From the NCBI RefSeq assembly GCF_009912395.1, contig NZ_WNDO01000008.1:112673-176672 (forward strand): 64,000 nt of DNA. The letters are read 5' to 3'. Positions 17,039-25,625 of this stretch are shown here, in pieces. Position 1 is the stretch's first letter. Every line of letters begins with the position of its first letter. Both the position numbers and the translations under genes were made by a program. Source of the stretch: Luteibacter sp. GTDB taxonomy: Bacteria > Pseudomonadota > Gammaproteobacteria > Xanthomonadales > Rhodanobacteraceae. The notes under the pieces are model-generated. The model made no database searches. It had not been told where the DNA came from and was given only the letters and a program-made list of their open reading frames with translations.

Positions 17039-20000
17039 TCAATCCTTCACTTTGAGGGAGTCCATGCGAATGATGTCGATCGCATGGATCGTGACGCTGG
17101 CGATCCTTTGATCCATGGCAGCCTCCGGTGACGTAACGACATATCCTTCCGTTGGTTCGCCACCAGGAACCGTGATGGTGTCTCCTATCGGGTCGCCCGC
17201 CACGTCGAGCCAGTTGATTTCAACGTCGTTGTCGACCGACGTGAGGACGAACTGAGCCTTGCTGCATGTTCTGAGAAACACAACGGCGAACGTATTGTCA
17301 TGAAGCTTGGACTCAGGAGATCCCATCCTCAGGACATCTCCGCCGTAGCCAGGGCCGGAATGTTCGAATGGCTCGATCGCCATGGAGTTGTCTTCGGGAA
17401 GCAAGTTTGCCTTGTCGAAGCGAAAACGAATGTTGTGCGGTCCGGAGATGTATTCACCCGGCCCGACCGGACCTTTATCGGTTGCATTCTCGAATCCCCA
17501 TTCGAAGTCCCATTCGCTCGGCGTCGCTTCGACGATGTACTCCCGAACCGGGAAGGTCACCATGTCGCCCGGTGGATACGGTGTTTGCCCGCCCGTGATA
17601 TTGACGGTCACCAACAGCTTGATCGTCGAACCCACAGGGAAATCGTCCTGGTTCTTCAGATCGGTCGGATCGAATGGCGCATCCAGGCCGGAGGTCTGTT
17701 CATTCTGCGTGATCCTGTGGGCCTCCAAAATTGGGCTGTTCGGCCCGTCTTCATTGATGACTGTAGCCCAGCAGTAGCGGCCAGCGACCAGCACATCGTG
17801 AGGAGCGGTTTGCACATGGGACGGATTGAGCAGGCTGCCTGTCTCGAGGCCTGGGTCGGTGATGCCATCGATCGTCGGTACCGGAAGCGGAAGACTAGCC
17901 TCAACGACGGTAAGCACGGTCGTACGCTGGTCGTACGCGTCCGACATATCCGCCCCCCCATGGAAAGCCGTCCTTAGCTCGATGCGAAGCTCGGCCTCCG
18001 TGGAAAGAAGCAGCAACGAAGCATGCGGAATCGTACCCTGAATACCGTCGCGAACCTGTGCCTGCGTGACCGTCGCGGCCGGCGGATCGTAGATCGTCGT
18101 ATAGTTTGTGCCACCTTTGGACTTTGCCTTGCACGTGACCTTGTAATACTGCCCGGCGGCGATCCATGGCCACGGACTGATCGTGTATTCCTCCACCTGC
18201 TGGCCCTCGACAGGGAGGATCGGCAAGGTGCGGTCCGAGGTGGCATGCTCGGGTATCACTCGAGATAGTTGCTCGTATCCGGGGTCTCCCTCGGAGGGCA
18301 TCGGCTTGATATCGATAGCGAGGATCGCCGATGACATGGAGCGGCCATCGCGCTCTACCATATAGCGCACATAAGCCTTCTTGCCGATTCGAGACGCAAA
18401 CGCGTTCACGGGAACGTTGATGGTATCGATGTCGCCCTTTACCTTGTCGCTGGTATACAAGGGAAGATCGTTCTCGTCCATGACGACGGCCCACCATGTA
18501 TCCGATGGGACTAGACTCGCATCGGTGGCGGGGCGAACGATAGCCTCGTCAGGCACTTCGAGCGGATCCAGGACGCCGTTCTTCACCTGGGGCATGATGG
18601 GAGCGCCGAAGTTCAGTCTGGATCCGATGTAGAACTCGATCGAGGTGGAGGTTGATGACTTCGTCGATCCGTCGGGCAACGCAAGCTCGATTGTGTAGTA
18701 TGCGGTGACCTGCTGGCCGTCTTTTCCTTCCGGGTAACCGCGAACGAAGAAGTCCACGGGGGCCAGGTTCTCCGTGATCTTTTCGACGTAACTACGATCG
18801 CTGGGCGGATCCAGTACCAGCGTCACGATCGCACCCTTGACGCTTTCGGCGGAGGCCGGCGCTTCGATATGCAACATGGGGGCAGGCAGCGGCAGGACGC
18901 CATCGACCAGATCGTGGGCGATAGGCGGGGGAAGCTCGCCGGGCGCGCCGGCCTTGCCGACGATGAGGTACTTCGATAGGGATTGGCCGGGCCGCGCCTT
19001 GCTGCTGGCGTCTATCGTATAAGTGATCTCCAGGCGTACGACGCCCTCGAGATTGGCCTTGGGGAAATAGATCCATTCGCTTTCCCCAGGGATAGGGTTG
19101 GCGGGAATCTGGATGTGCTGGGTCCAGGAGTGCGGTTCTCCGGAATCCGTGATGCCGGAAATACTGGCAAGGATCTCGGCGAAGCTTACGAAATACTCCG
19201 GATGGTAGGGGATCTCGATCTCGAGGTAACTCCCCACGATGGTCTCCGGGTCAAGCACCCCCAGGTTTTCACCCTTGGCGATGGGCGCATCGAGGATCAC
19301 ATCCGGCTCGATGGCGACGAGGCAACGGCGGCTCTCCGAAACCTCCCGCTTGGCATTGGTGTACCAGTAGCGCAGCGTTGCGCCCTGGTTGGCGAGGATG
19401 ATCGAGGCGGCGACATCGAACAGCAACTCGGCGGGCGGCGAGGTGCCCCAATCCTTCTTGCCGATGGATTCGACGCGGGATACTCCCTCGTCGGGGATGA
19501 TTTCGATGAATCCTTCGACCGTACCTCCATCCTTGTATCCATCGTAGCGCGGCACCCGGAAGAGCATCAGGTTGTCGGTCTTGACGCGCTCCAGGTCGAT
19601 GACCGGCACACTCACGACACCCGAGCCTGCGGGTTGGAAAGCGTTACGGCCAGAGGGTGGTACGACGGGATCGTGGTTTGCGTAAAGCAGGTCGGCCGCC
19701 TCGATGGCACTGGGGGGATCCAGCCAGAACGATGCTGCGGCGTAGGGAGCGTATCCGGAAAAGTTCCGGCCGATATCGGTCACGCTCCAGGTCACATCGA
19801 TATCGCTGCCGCCGACGAATCCCTTGGCGCGCAGATCGGCAGCGGTGAGTTTGAAGGCGTAGGTGGGTAGCCCTGGTTGGCTGATGGGGGGTAGCGGAAA
19901 ATTCACGCCGCCGATTTTCGCGGTGATCACATCCCCTTCGAAACTATGCAGGTAGGCGGTGAAGGTCAGGTCGAGCGAACTGAGCTGTCCATTGGCATCT

Positions 20001-20536
20001 TCATTGACCTTGATGGCCACCGGTTTCAGGTTGGTATTCGTGCTACCCGGCGGAACGATGATGTTACCGCCGGGCTTGTTGCATTTGACCAGGACCTCGG
20101 TCTCGATGGATTCATGGCGATTGCCATTCTGGAGGATGACGGTGTAGGTGACCTTGCGCTTTCCGTCGAGAGGATATCGTTCGGAACCCGGCGGGTCGGA
20201 AGGGTTGGGCGGGGGGATGGGTTGCCCGCTGAAGTAGATACCCTCGACATCGACGACGGCGAAGCCGTTAACGGCGCCGGGTTGGTTGGACGGGACGATG
20301 GCACCATCGATGAAGATGACAACGTTGTCCTTCGGGTTGGGGTTGGTCCAGTGTCCACAGCCCAGGGTGACATTCTTGTCCACCAGAAAGTTGTAGTTGA
20401 GCACGCCATCGGCGCTGTTGTAGATCACCGGTGCATCGATGATGTCGTTGATGAAGGCATGGACGGGAGCTTGAACGTTCCTATAGCTGGGGGCCAGCGC
20501 ACCTGCATGTCCTTCGAATAGATTGCTGATGTTCAT
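17039..20536 (-). CDS. Large Ig-like repeat protein (1165 aa) with C-terminal beta-sandwich
   Basis: No recognised enzyme domain. The N-terminal ~130 residues are distinct (MNISNLFEGHAGALAPSYRN, with DNVVIFIDGAIVP). The middle is about eight degenerate ~110-aa beta-sandwich units marked by strands like KVTYTVILQNG, IDVTWSVTDIG, VRLEITYTID and QVTAYYTIEL. The last ~190 residues form a separate beta-rich domain (WGFENATDKGP, GGDVLRMGSPESKL, FAVVFLRTCSKA) ending MDSLKVKD. No signal peptide or anchor is seen. AAGGAG precedes the ATG by 6 nt. It sits 21 nt after the 684-aa paralogue and 57 nt before lipoprotein copy 2, so the four genes likely form one operon. A surface or structural/adhesive role is only a guess. 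Confidence 0.75.
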   Translation of the reverse strand: MNISNLFEGHAGALAPSYRNVQAPVHAFINDIIDAPVIYNSADGVLNYNFLVDKNVTLGCGHWTNPNPKDNVVIFIDGAIVPSNQPGAVNGFAVVDVEGIYFSGQPIPPPNPSDPPGSERYPLDGKRKVTYTVILQNGNRHESIETEVLVKCNKPGGNIIVPPGSTNTNLKPVAIKVNEDANGQLSSLDLTFTAYLHSFEGDVITAKIGGVNFPLPPISQPGLPTYAFKLTAADLRAKGFVGGSDIDVTWSVTDIGRNFSGYAPYAAASFWLDPPSAIEAADLLYANHDPVVPPSGRNAFQPAGSGVVSVPVIDLERVKTDNLMLFRVPRYDGYKDGGTVEGFIEIIPDEGVSRVESIGKKDWGTSPPAELLFDVAASIILANQGATLRYWYTNAKREVSESRRCLVAIEPDVILDAPIAKGENLGVLDPETIVGSYLEIEIPYHPEYFVSFAEILASISGITDSGEPHSWTQHIQIPANPIPGESEWIYFPKANLEGVVRLEITYTIDASSKARPGQSLSKYLIVGKAGAPGELPPPIAHDLVDGVLPLPAPMLHIEAPASAESVKGAIVTLVLDPPSDRSYVEKITENLAPVDFFVRGYPEGKDGQQVTAYYTIELALPDGSTKSSTSTSIEFYIGSRLNFGAPIMPQVKNGVLDPLEVPDEAIVRPATDASLVPSDTWWAVVMDENDLPLYTSDKVKGDIDTINVPVNAFASRIGKKAYVRYMVERDGRSMSSAILAIDIKPMPSEGDPGYEQLSRVIPEHATSDRTLPILPVEGQQVEEYTISPWPWIAAGQYYKVTCKAKSKGGTNYTTIYDPPAATVTQAQVRDGIQGTIPHASLLLLSTEAELRIELRTAFHGGADMSDAYDQRTTVLTVVEASLPLPVPTIDGITDPGLETGSLLNPSHVQTAPHDVLVAGRYCWATVINEDGPNSPILEAHRITQNEQTSGLDAPFDPTDLKNQDDFPVGSTIKLLVTVNITGGQTPYPPGDMVTFPVREYIVEATPSEWDFEWGFENATDKGPVGPGEYISGPHNIRFRFDKANLLPEDNSMAIEPFEHSGPGYGGDVLRMGSPESKLHDNTFAVVFLRTCSKAQFVLTSVDNDVEINWLDVAGDPIGDTITVPGGEPTEGYVVTSPEAAMDQRIASVTIHAIDIIRMDSLKVKD

Positions 20537-20557
20537 CGACTTCTCCTTGTGCTTCGA

Positions 20558-22612
20558 TCAGCGAATGGGGGGCTGTCCGAGAAGGTTGATCCGGACAAAG
20601 TCCGACTCAGATAGGATTGGGCGTGATGGGTTGTCGCGGGCAGTCACCGAGTACCGCGCATGGAGGTGGTACCTTGGGTGGCCGTTACGATCAAAGAAGA
20701 TGCGTTCGCGTGGAATGTGATACCGCCATGGAGGCGGCTCGTCGCCGGGCTCGAAGGGCCCCAGCTGAAAGTGTCCCTTGGGGATCGGTATATCCGTCTG
20801 CGGATCATGGGTGTAGCCCGGGTCGTCGTTCTCGAAGCACTCGAACATCAGGAGGATGATGTCGTCGGCCTGTCGATTCGCGTAGTCGGGAATCTCGATA
20901 TCCGTGCCGTCGACCAGGTCCGCGTACAAGATCTGCTTGGCTCGGTTGGCGGAAGGGAAAATCGGTGGGGCGAGTTCGACTGTTTCGATCACCTGCAGGG
21001 TGATCCAGGGCGATTCGACGATGGCCAGGATCGCGCGACCGTCCGCACGAGGCCGCGCGTGGGGATAGCGTGGATACCTGAGCAGGCTTGCTGCGTCGAC
21101 AGGGTCGTTGGCGAAGGTCTCGACCTGGTACTGAATGCGCACCGGTCCGCCGACCAGCTGTCGCATGACGTTGTAGGGGAGCGTGACTTCGGTGTCGTTG
21201 GCCCCGTCAGCGTACTCCGGCTTACTCTGCCCCTCGACCTGGCCAACCCAACGGAAAGTGACGATGCTACCCGCCGGAATGCGGTCGGGTTGCCAAGGGG
21301 CGGCCATCGTCGCCCCGGTGGGAAAACGTGCGATATCGAGCACGTCGTCGACATCCCTCAGCAGGGGCGGCTTCAAGGACTGCGCCTTGCCTTCGATCAG
21401 CAGGGTGAGGCGCTTGGAGGTGACCACCTCCTTACCCGTCGGCTGCAGCTCGTACGTGACCGTGACCCGGCCTTCGCCTAGCACTTCGGCATGCGCATAG
21501 GGCACGGTGAACATTTCGAGAGCGTCGCTCGTCGTCAACGTGCGCCAATCGGTGGTGTACGGGGGGACGGGCTGCTCGTCGGCGGCCACGCCCTTCCACA
21601 GCACGCGCAGCCTGTCGCCGGCTTGACCGCCATGGCCTTGCTTGACCTCGACCGTGACGTCTCGTGACTGAAGGTCGGCAAGGCGTAGCACCAAGCCAAG
21701 GTCGTCGACCGTGTCTCGCACCCAGGGGGCAGGTGGTGCGCCGGGTCGGTCGATAGGCACGTCGACGGTGGCATAAGGGGCCCACAGCGAGGAGTTGCTG
21801 ACCCTGTCGAGGATGCGATAGCTGACCTGCGCTTCACCTCTCCCGACCGCCTCGATCAGCTCTCGTGGAATGGATACGTTGACCTCGGGTTCGGTGAGAT
21901 GAGCAGCCGTCAGCGGACCCCAATCCACGTAGCGCCCATGCCAGGAGACGCGCAGCCGATCACCTTCGGTGGCGTTGACCCACGGCCCCGTGGTTGGTGT
22001 CTCGGGGCGGGGCCGGACTACGACCTTCGCCTGATCGAGATCGATCAGCCCGGGCGGTATCACGTGCGCCGGTGCGAGGTTTTCGTTGATCGTTTCGGTG
22101 TCCGGTTGGGGATCATGGCCGCCGGGTCGGCTGGTCTTGATCCAAATGGCGAGGGGCAGTGAGTAAATGGGTGGCGCGCCCAGGACATTGCTGACTTCAA
22201 GCATGAACAGGTAAGCGCCATCGCCCTGGGCGCGAATCGCTGCCACGGGCACCTCGAGGGTGATGATCCGGAAGCGATCCGCAGCGGACATGGGGCGTTC
22301 GGCAATCACTGCCTCGCCCATGTAGAGCCGCAAATGGTCACCATCTTCGAACCCGTCCCAAGGCCCGATCGTTACCGCTACATCGTGTTCCACTCCGGGC
22401 CCGACGTCACCGATGCCCAAGCCGCCAGGGATTTCCGAGGCGGGGATTCGGGGTGGCGGTAGCGCGCTGGCATGCGGGCGTAGGCCGTGTTCCGACAGGG
22501 GCGCCAGACCATTCGATTCACGCAGTCGCGTTTCGAGTTGGCCCAACACGCCGAGCAGTTCGCGGGACAGCGTGCGCAGGGAGGCGAGCAGGGTGGGCAG
22601 GCGCAGATGCAT
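20558..22612 (-). CDS. Ig-like repeat protein (684 aa) with shared N-terminal helix
   Basis: First gene of the left array. Residues ~3-33 form an amphipathic helix (LRLPTLLASLRTLSREL, then LGVLGQLETRLRES) nearly repeated at the start of the 941-aa protein at 55598. Five or six Ig-like units follow, with motifs GDRLRVSWHG, AQVSYRILDR, GDRLRVLWKG, RVTVTYEL and GSIVTFRWVG. A final domain is rich in aromatic and acidic residues (MFECFENDDPGY, RYHLHARYSVTAR). No signal peptide or membrane helix is seen. AAAAGGA lies 7 nt before the ATG, exactly as in the 55598 gene. Its promoter region carries a 44-bp block also found upstream of that paralogue. Confidence 0.75.
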   Translation of the reverse strand: MHLRLPTLLASLRTLSRELLGVLGQLETRLRESNGLAPLSEHGLRPHASALPPPRIPASEIPGGLGIGDVGPGVEHDVAVTIGPWDGFEDGDHLRLYMGEAVIAERPMSAADRFRIITLEVPVAAIRAQGDGAYLFMLEVSNVLGAPPIYSLPLAIWIKTSRPGGHDPQPDTETINENLAPAHVIPPGLIDLDQAKVVVRPRPETPTTGPWVNATEGDRLRVSWHGRYVDWGPLTAAHLTEPEVNVSIPRELIEAVGRGEAQVSYRILDRVSNSSLWAPYATVDVPIDRPGAPPAPWVRDTVDDLGLVLRLADLQSRDVTVEVKQGHGGQAGDRLRVLWKGVAADEQPVPPYTTDWRTLTTSDALEMFTVPYAHAEVLGEGRVTVTYELQPTGKEVVTSKRLTLLIEGKAQSLKPPLLRDVDDVLDIARFPTGATMAAPWQPDRIPAGSIVTFRWVGQVEGQSKPEYADGANDTEVTLPYNVMRQLVGGPVRIQYQVETFANDPVDAASLLRYPRYPHARPRADGRAILAIVESPWITLQVIETVELAPPIFPSANRAKQILYADLVDGTDIEIPDYANRQADDIILLMFECFENDDPGYTHDPQTDIPIPKGHFQLGPFEPGDEPPPWRYHIPRERIFFDRNGHPRYHLHARYSVTARDNPSRPILSESDFVRINLLGQPPIR

Positions 22613-22682
22613 GGGAAGGTCCTTTTCCGTATGCGGATCGATGTTCTTTTACGATAGGCCACTAGCTGGCGTGGGGCGATGT

Positions 22683-22726
22683 GTCGTTGGTTGTAGGTGT
22701 GGCTGTGTCGATTCGGCAGGTTTCGA
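22683..22726 (-). promoter_or_regulatory. 44-bp block conserved upstream of two Ig-repeat genes (copy A)
   Basis: GTCGTTGGTTGTAGGTGTGG continuing to ATTCGGCAGGTTTCGA matches 58494-58536 at about 38 of 43 positions. Both copies lie ~70-115 nt before the start codon of an Ig-repeat gene with the same N-terminal helix, and both are followed by a REP doublet. It may be the shared promoter or leader of the two operons, or simply the remains of a block duplication. Confidence 0.55.
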
Positions 22727-22736
22727 CGCCATGCGT

Positions 22737-22811
22737 TGTCGTAGGAGGGCGTTTGGGCGCGATGAGTGCTCACCGGAACCTTGAATCGCGCGCAAGCGCG
22801 CTCCTACGACA
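22737..22811. repeat. REP doublet between the Ig-repeat array and siderophore receptor
   Basis: TGTCGTAGGAG (22737-22747) pairs with CTCCTACGACA (22801-22811). The right arm contains the hairpin GCGCGCAAGCGCGC; the left arm is slightly degraded (GGGCGTTTGGGCGC). It is the same family as 1743-1822 and 58551-58619. Confidence 0.75.
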
Positions 22812-22852
22812 GCGGAGGGGGCTAAATTGATCCATCGCAAGGACTTTCGTTT

Positions 22853-22871
22853 GAAAATGGGAATCGTTATC
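22853..22871 (+). promoter_or_regulatory. Fur box upstream of the siderophore receptor
   Basis: GAAAATGGGAATCGTTATC matches the 19-bp Fur consensus GATAATGATAATCATTATC at 15 of 19 positions and ends 30 nt before the receptor ATG. Iron repression through Fur is therefore likely. Downstream ATCATTTGG may extend the site. Confidence 0.8.
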
Positions 22872-22901
22872 ATTTGGTAACTTTCCCACCGGGGTCGCCC
22901 C

Positions 22902-25118
22902 ATGCCTGCCGTTTTCTCCTCCCGTCCGGACGCGATGTCCGGGCGCCGGCTCTTTTTTGTCTTCGCGCTCAATGCCCTGGCGCTGCCCTGTGTCGCGCAT
23001 GCGGGCGAACAGCCGGCGGCCGACACCGACGACACGGCGCGCAAGGCGAAGCGCGATGCCACTCGCCTGGAAGGCATGGAAGTGACGGCCGACAAGGAAA
23101 CGACGGAGGGCACCGGCTCGTACACCACGCGCATCACTGCGGCGGCGACCCGGCTGCCGTTGTCGATCCGCGACACGCCGCAGTCGGTCAGTGTCATCAC
23201 CCGCCAGCGACTCGACGACGGCAACATGCAGTCGCTGTCGGATGTGCTCAACGGCACGACCGGCATTTCGTCGAACACCTTCGACAGCGAGCGCATCAGC
23301 TTTTATTCGCGCGGCTTCCTGATCGACAGCTATCAGTACGATGGCATTCCGACGACGATCGATTCCACGTATAACGCTGGCGATGCCGCGTCGGATACGG
23401 CGATCTACGATCGTGTCGAAGTGGTGCGTGGTGCCACCGGCTTGCTGACGGGTGCGGGGAATCCTTCCGCGTCGGTGAACCTGGTGCGCAAGCACGCCAC
23501 CAGTACCGAGCCCACCGCCACGATATCCGCAGCGTACGGTTCGTGGGACAACCGCCGCGTCACCGCCGATGCCTCCACGCCGCTAAACCGCAGCGGCAGT
23601 GTGCGTGCCCGCGTGGTCGGCGTATACCAGGATCGGGATTCGTACATGCGCTTCTACAGCAACAAGAAGAAGCTGATGTACGCAACGCTGGATGCGGATC
23701 TTGGTCCCGATACGCTGTTGAGCGTGGGCTACAGCTACCAGCGCACGATGCCGCGTGGCGTCACCTGGGGTGGCACGCCGATCTTCTATGCCGATGGCGG
23801 GGCCACGGACTTCCGTCGGTCGGTGACCAGCGCGGCGAAGTGGTCGAGCTGGGCGAGTACGGCGAAGACGGCCTTTGCCACGCTGACGCATGCGTTGAGT
23901 GACGACTGGACGTTGCGGGCGAACGCGAGCCATTCGACCAATACCTACGATGCCAGGCTGCTGTTCCTCGCCGGCTATCCGGATCGCCAGACCGGTATCG
24001 GCCTCACGCCGGTACCCGCGTGGTATGTCGGCTCCCGCCAGCAGAACAGCCTCGATCTCTATGCGAGCGGACCGTTTCAGTTGTGGGGAAGGGACCATGA
24101 GGCCGTGGTGGGCTGGAGCGTGAACCAGCAGCAGGGCTATACGGACTCGCACAAGGCAGGTGATCTCGCCGGGGTGGGTAATTACTTCGATTGGGACGGC
24201 AACTTTCCCCAGCCGGGCTGGGGCGCGGTGACCCGCACCAACACGATGAAGACACGGCAGACGGGCCTGTATACCGCGCTGCGTTTCTCGCTGGCCGATC
24301 CGTTGAAGCTGATCGTCGGCGGTCGATACAGTGGCTGGCGGACGGATCAGTACTCCTACGGCAGCACTTACCGGTTCAACCGCAAGGTATTCACGCCGTA
24401 CGCTGGGCTGGTGTGGGATATCAACGAAACGTATGCGGCTTACCTGAGCTATACCGACATCTTCAACCCGCAGACTTATCAGGATCGCAACGGGCGTTAT
24501 CTCGATCCGGTGACTGGCAAGAACTACGAGCTGGGCCTCAAGGCTGCCTGGTTCGGCGGCAAGTTGAACGGTTCGGTGGCCGTGTTCGACGTGAAGCAGG
24601 ACAACCTGGGGCAGCCCGATCCCAACTACATGGTGCCGGGCACGACCAACCAGGCCTATCGTGCGGCGAAGGGGACGACCACCAAGGGTTACGAAGCGGA
24701 GCTGAGCGGGGAGTTGGCGCAGGGTTGGAACGCTACGTTCGGCGTGTCGCACTACACGGCCAAGGATGCCTCAGGTGTGGACGTGAACACGGCACAGCCG
24801 CGTACGTCGATCAAGCTGTTTTCTACGTATGACCTGCCCGGTGGGCTGCATGGCCTGACCGTGGGTGGCGGGGTGAACTGGCAGAGTGCCAACTACACGG
24901 CGATCACGGGGCCGTTGGGGAACGACGTGCGTGCGCGGCAGCCGGCCTATGCGTTGGTGAGTGCGCTGGCACGGTATCGGTTTAACGATCGTTTTTCAAT
25001 CCAGGCCAATGCGGACAACCTGCTGAACAAGAAGTACTACCAGCAGATTGGGTTCTATACGCAGGGGATGTATGGGGCGCCGCGTAACTATATGGTTACG
25101 GCGACTTATGAGCTTTGA
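22902..25118 (+). CDS. TonB-dependent siderophore receptor
   Basis: A 738-residue outer-membrane gated channel for a ferric siderophore. A Sec signal ends near CVAHA (residue ~34). The plug domain covers ~60-200 with family blocks DTPQSVSVITRQRLDD, YSRGFLID, YDRVEVVRGATGLLTG and GNPSASVNLVRK. The rest is a 22-strand barrel with ELGLKAAWFGGKLNGSV and a final strand ending YMVTATYEL. Length and motifs match the FpvA/FhuE/FoxA class; the ligand cannot be told. An internal ATG at 22935 (MSGRRLFF) gives an equally good signal peptide. It is isolated, with a Fur box 30 nt upstream, and no siderophore synthesis genes adjoin unless the neighbouring NRPS cluster makes one. Confidence 0.93.
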   Translation: MPAVFSSRPDAMSGRRLFFVFALNALALPCVAHAGEQPAADTDDTARKAKRDATRLEGMEVTADKETTEGTGSYTTRITAAATRLPLSIRDTPQSVSVITRQRLDDGNMQSLSDVLNGTTGISSNTFDSERISFYSRGFLIDSYQYDGIPTTIDSTYNAGDAASDTAIYDRVEVVRGATGLLTGAGNPSASVNLVRKHATSTEPTATISAAYGSWDNRRVTADASTPLNRSGSVRARVVGVYQDRDSYMRFYSNKKKLMYATLDADLGPDTLLSVGYSYQRTMPRGVTWGGTPIFYADGGATDFRRSVTSAAKWSSWASTAKTAFATLTHALSDDWTLRANASHSTNTYDARLLFLAGYPDRQTGIGLTPVPAWYVGSRQQNSLDLYASGPFQLWGRDHEAVVGWSVNQQQGYTDSHKAGDLAGVGNYFDWDGNFPQPGWGAVTRTNTMKTRQTGLYTALRFSLADPLKLIVGGRYSGWRTDQYSYGSTYRFNRKVFTPYAGLVWDINETYAAYLSYTDIFNPQTYQDRNGRYLDPVTGKNYELGLKAAWFGGKLNGSVAVFDVKQDNLGQPDPNYMVPGTTNQAYRAAKGTTTKGYEAELSGELAQGWNATFGVSHYTAKDASGVDVNTAQPRTSIKLFSTYDLPGGLHGLTVGGGVNWQSANYTAITGPLGNDVRARQPAYALVSALARYRFNDRFSIQANADNLLNKKYYQQIGFYTQGMYGAPRNYMVTATYEL

Positions 25119-25151
25119 TGAGGTGTGGTCGTGATGCTGGCGAGCTAGGGC

Positions 25152-25621
25152 GCTGGGTTCCTGTTTTCCAGGAACGACGAGGCTGGTAGTCCGTCGTTCC
25201 AGCGCACGCTGGAACCCAGCGCGAGGCAATCGGTTGTCGCGTCGCGCTCTCCTACGCAAAAGCCGATGCACCGCCCTCGCCATGCTGGCAAACCGGGGCG
25301 CTAGGTTCCTGTTTTCACAGGAACGACGTGAGGTGATGCGTCGTTCCAGCGCACGCAGGAACCCAGCGAGGTGCAGTCGGTTATCGCGTCGCGGCCTCCT
25401 ACGCAAAAGCCGATGCGACGCCCTCGTGGTGCTGGTGAACCGAGGCGCTGGGTTCCTGTTTTCACAGGAACGACGTGAGGTGGTGCGTCGTTCCTGCGAA
25501 CGCTGGAACCCAGCGCGAGGCAATCGGTTGTCTCGTCGCGGCCTCCTACGCAAAAGCCGATGTAACGCCATCGCGGTGCTGGTGAACCGAGGCGCTGGGT
25601 TCCTGTTTTCACAGGAACGAC
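25152..25621. repeat. Tandem array of a ~147-bp palindromic element
   Basis: GCTGGGTTCCTG-like starts fall at 25152, 25300, 25447 and 25594, a period of 148/147/147. Each period contains the hairpin GGTTCCTG...CAGGAAC, then GTCGTTCC...GGAACCCAGC, then a spacer with ATCGGTT and CTACGCAAAAGCCGATG. Three units are almost complete. The array fills the whole gap after the receptor gene and ends 4 nt from the stop codon of the next, convergent gene. A single unit of the same family lies inside the synthase gene at 47835-47967. Confidence 0.9.
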
Positions 25622-25625
25622 GGGG

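Larger units (their letters stand above)
12156..17051. repeat. 2.47-kb direct tandem duplication
   Basis: The segment 12156-14579 is repeated at 14628-17051 with a constant offset of 2472 bp. Each copy contains one complete 775-codon lipoprotein gene. Each also holds the shared downstream sequence GCTTATGCCAGGGGCGAT and the shared upstream sequence through the 3' end of the neighbouring gene (CACATCAATCCTTCACT). Long stretches are identical, but one patch inside the genes is strongly diverged. Confidence 0.95.

Noticed and set aside
25152..25621. CRISPR array
   Set aside because: The repeats are ~147 bp, palindromic and include their spacers; no short direct repeats with unique spacers and no cas genes.
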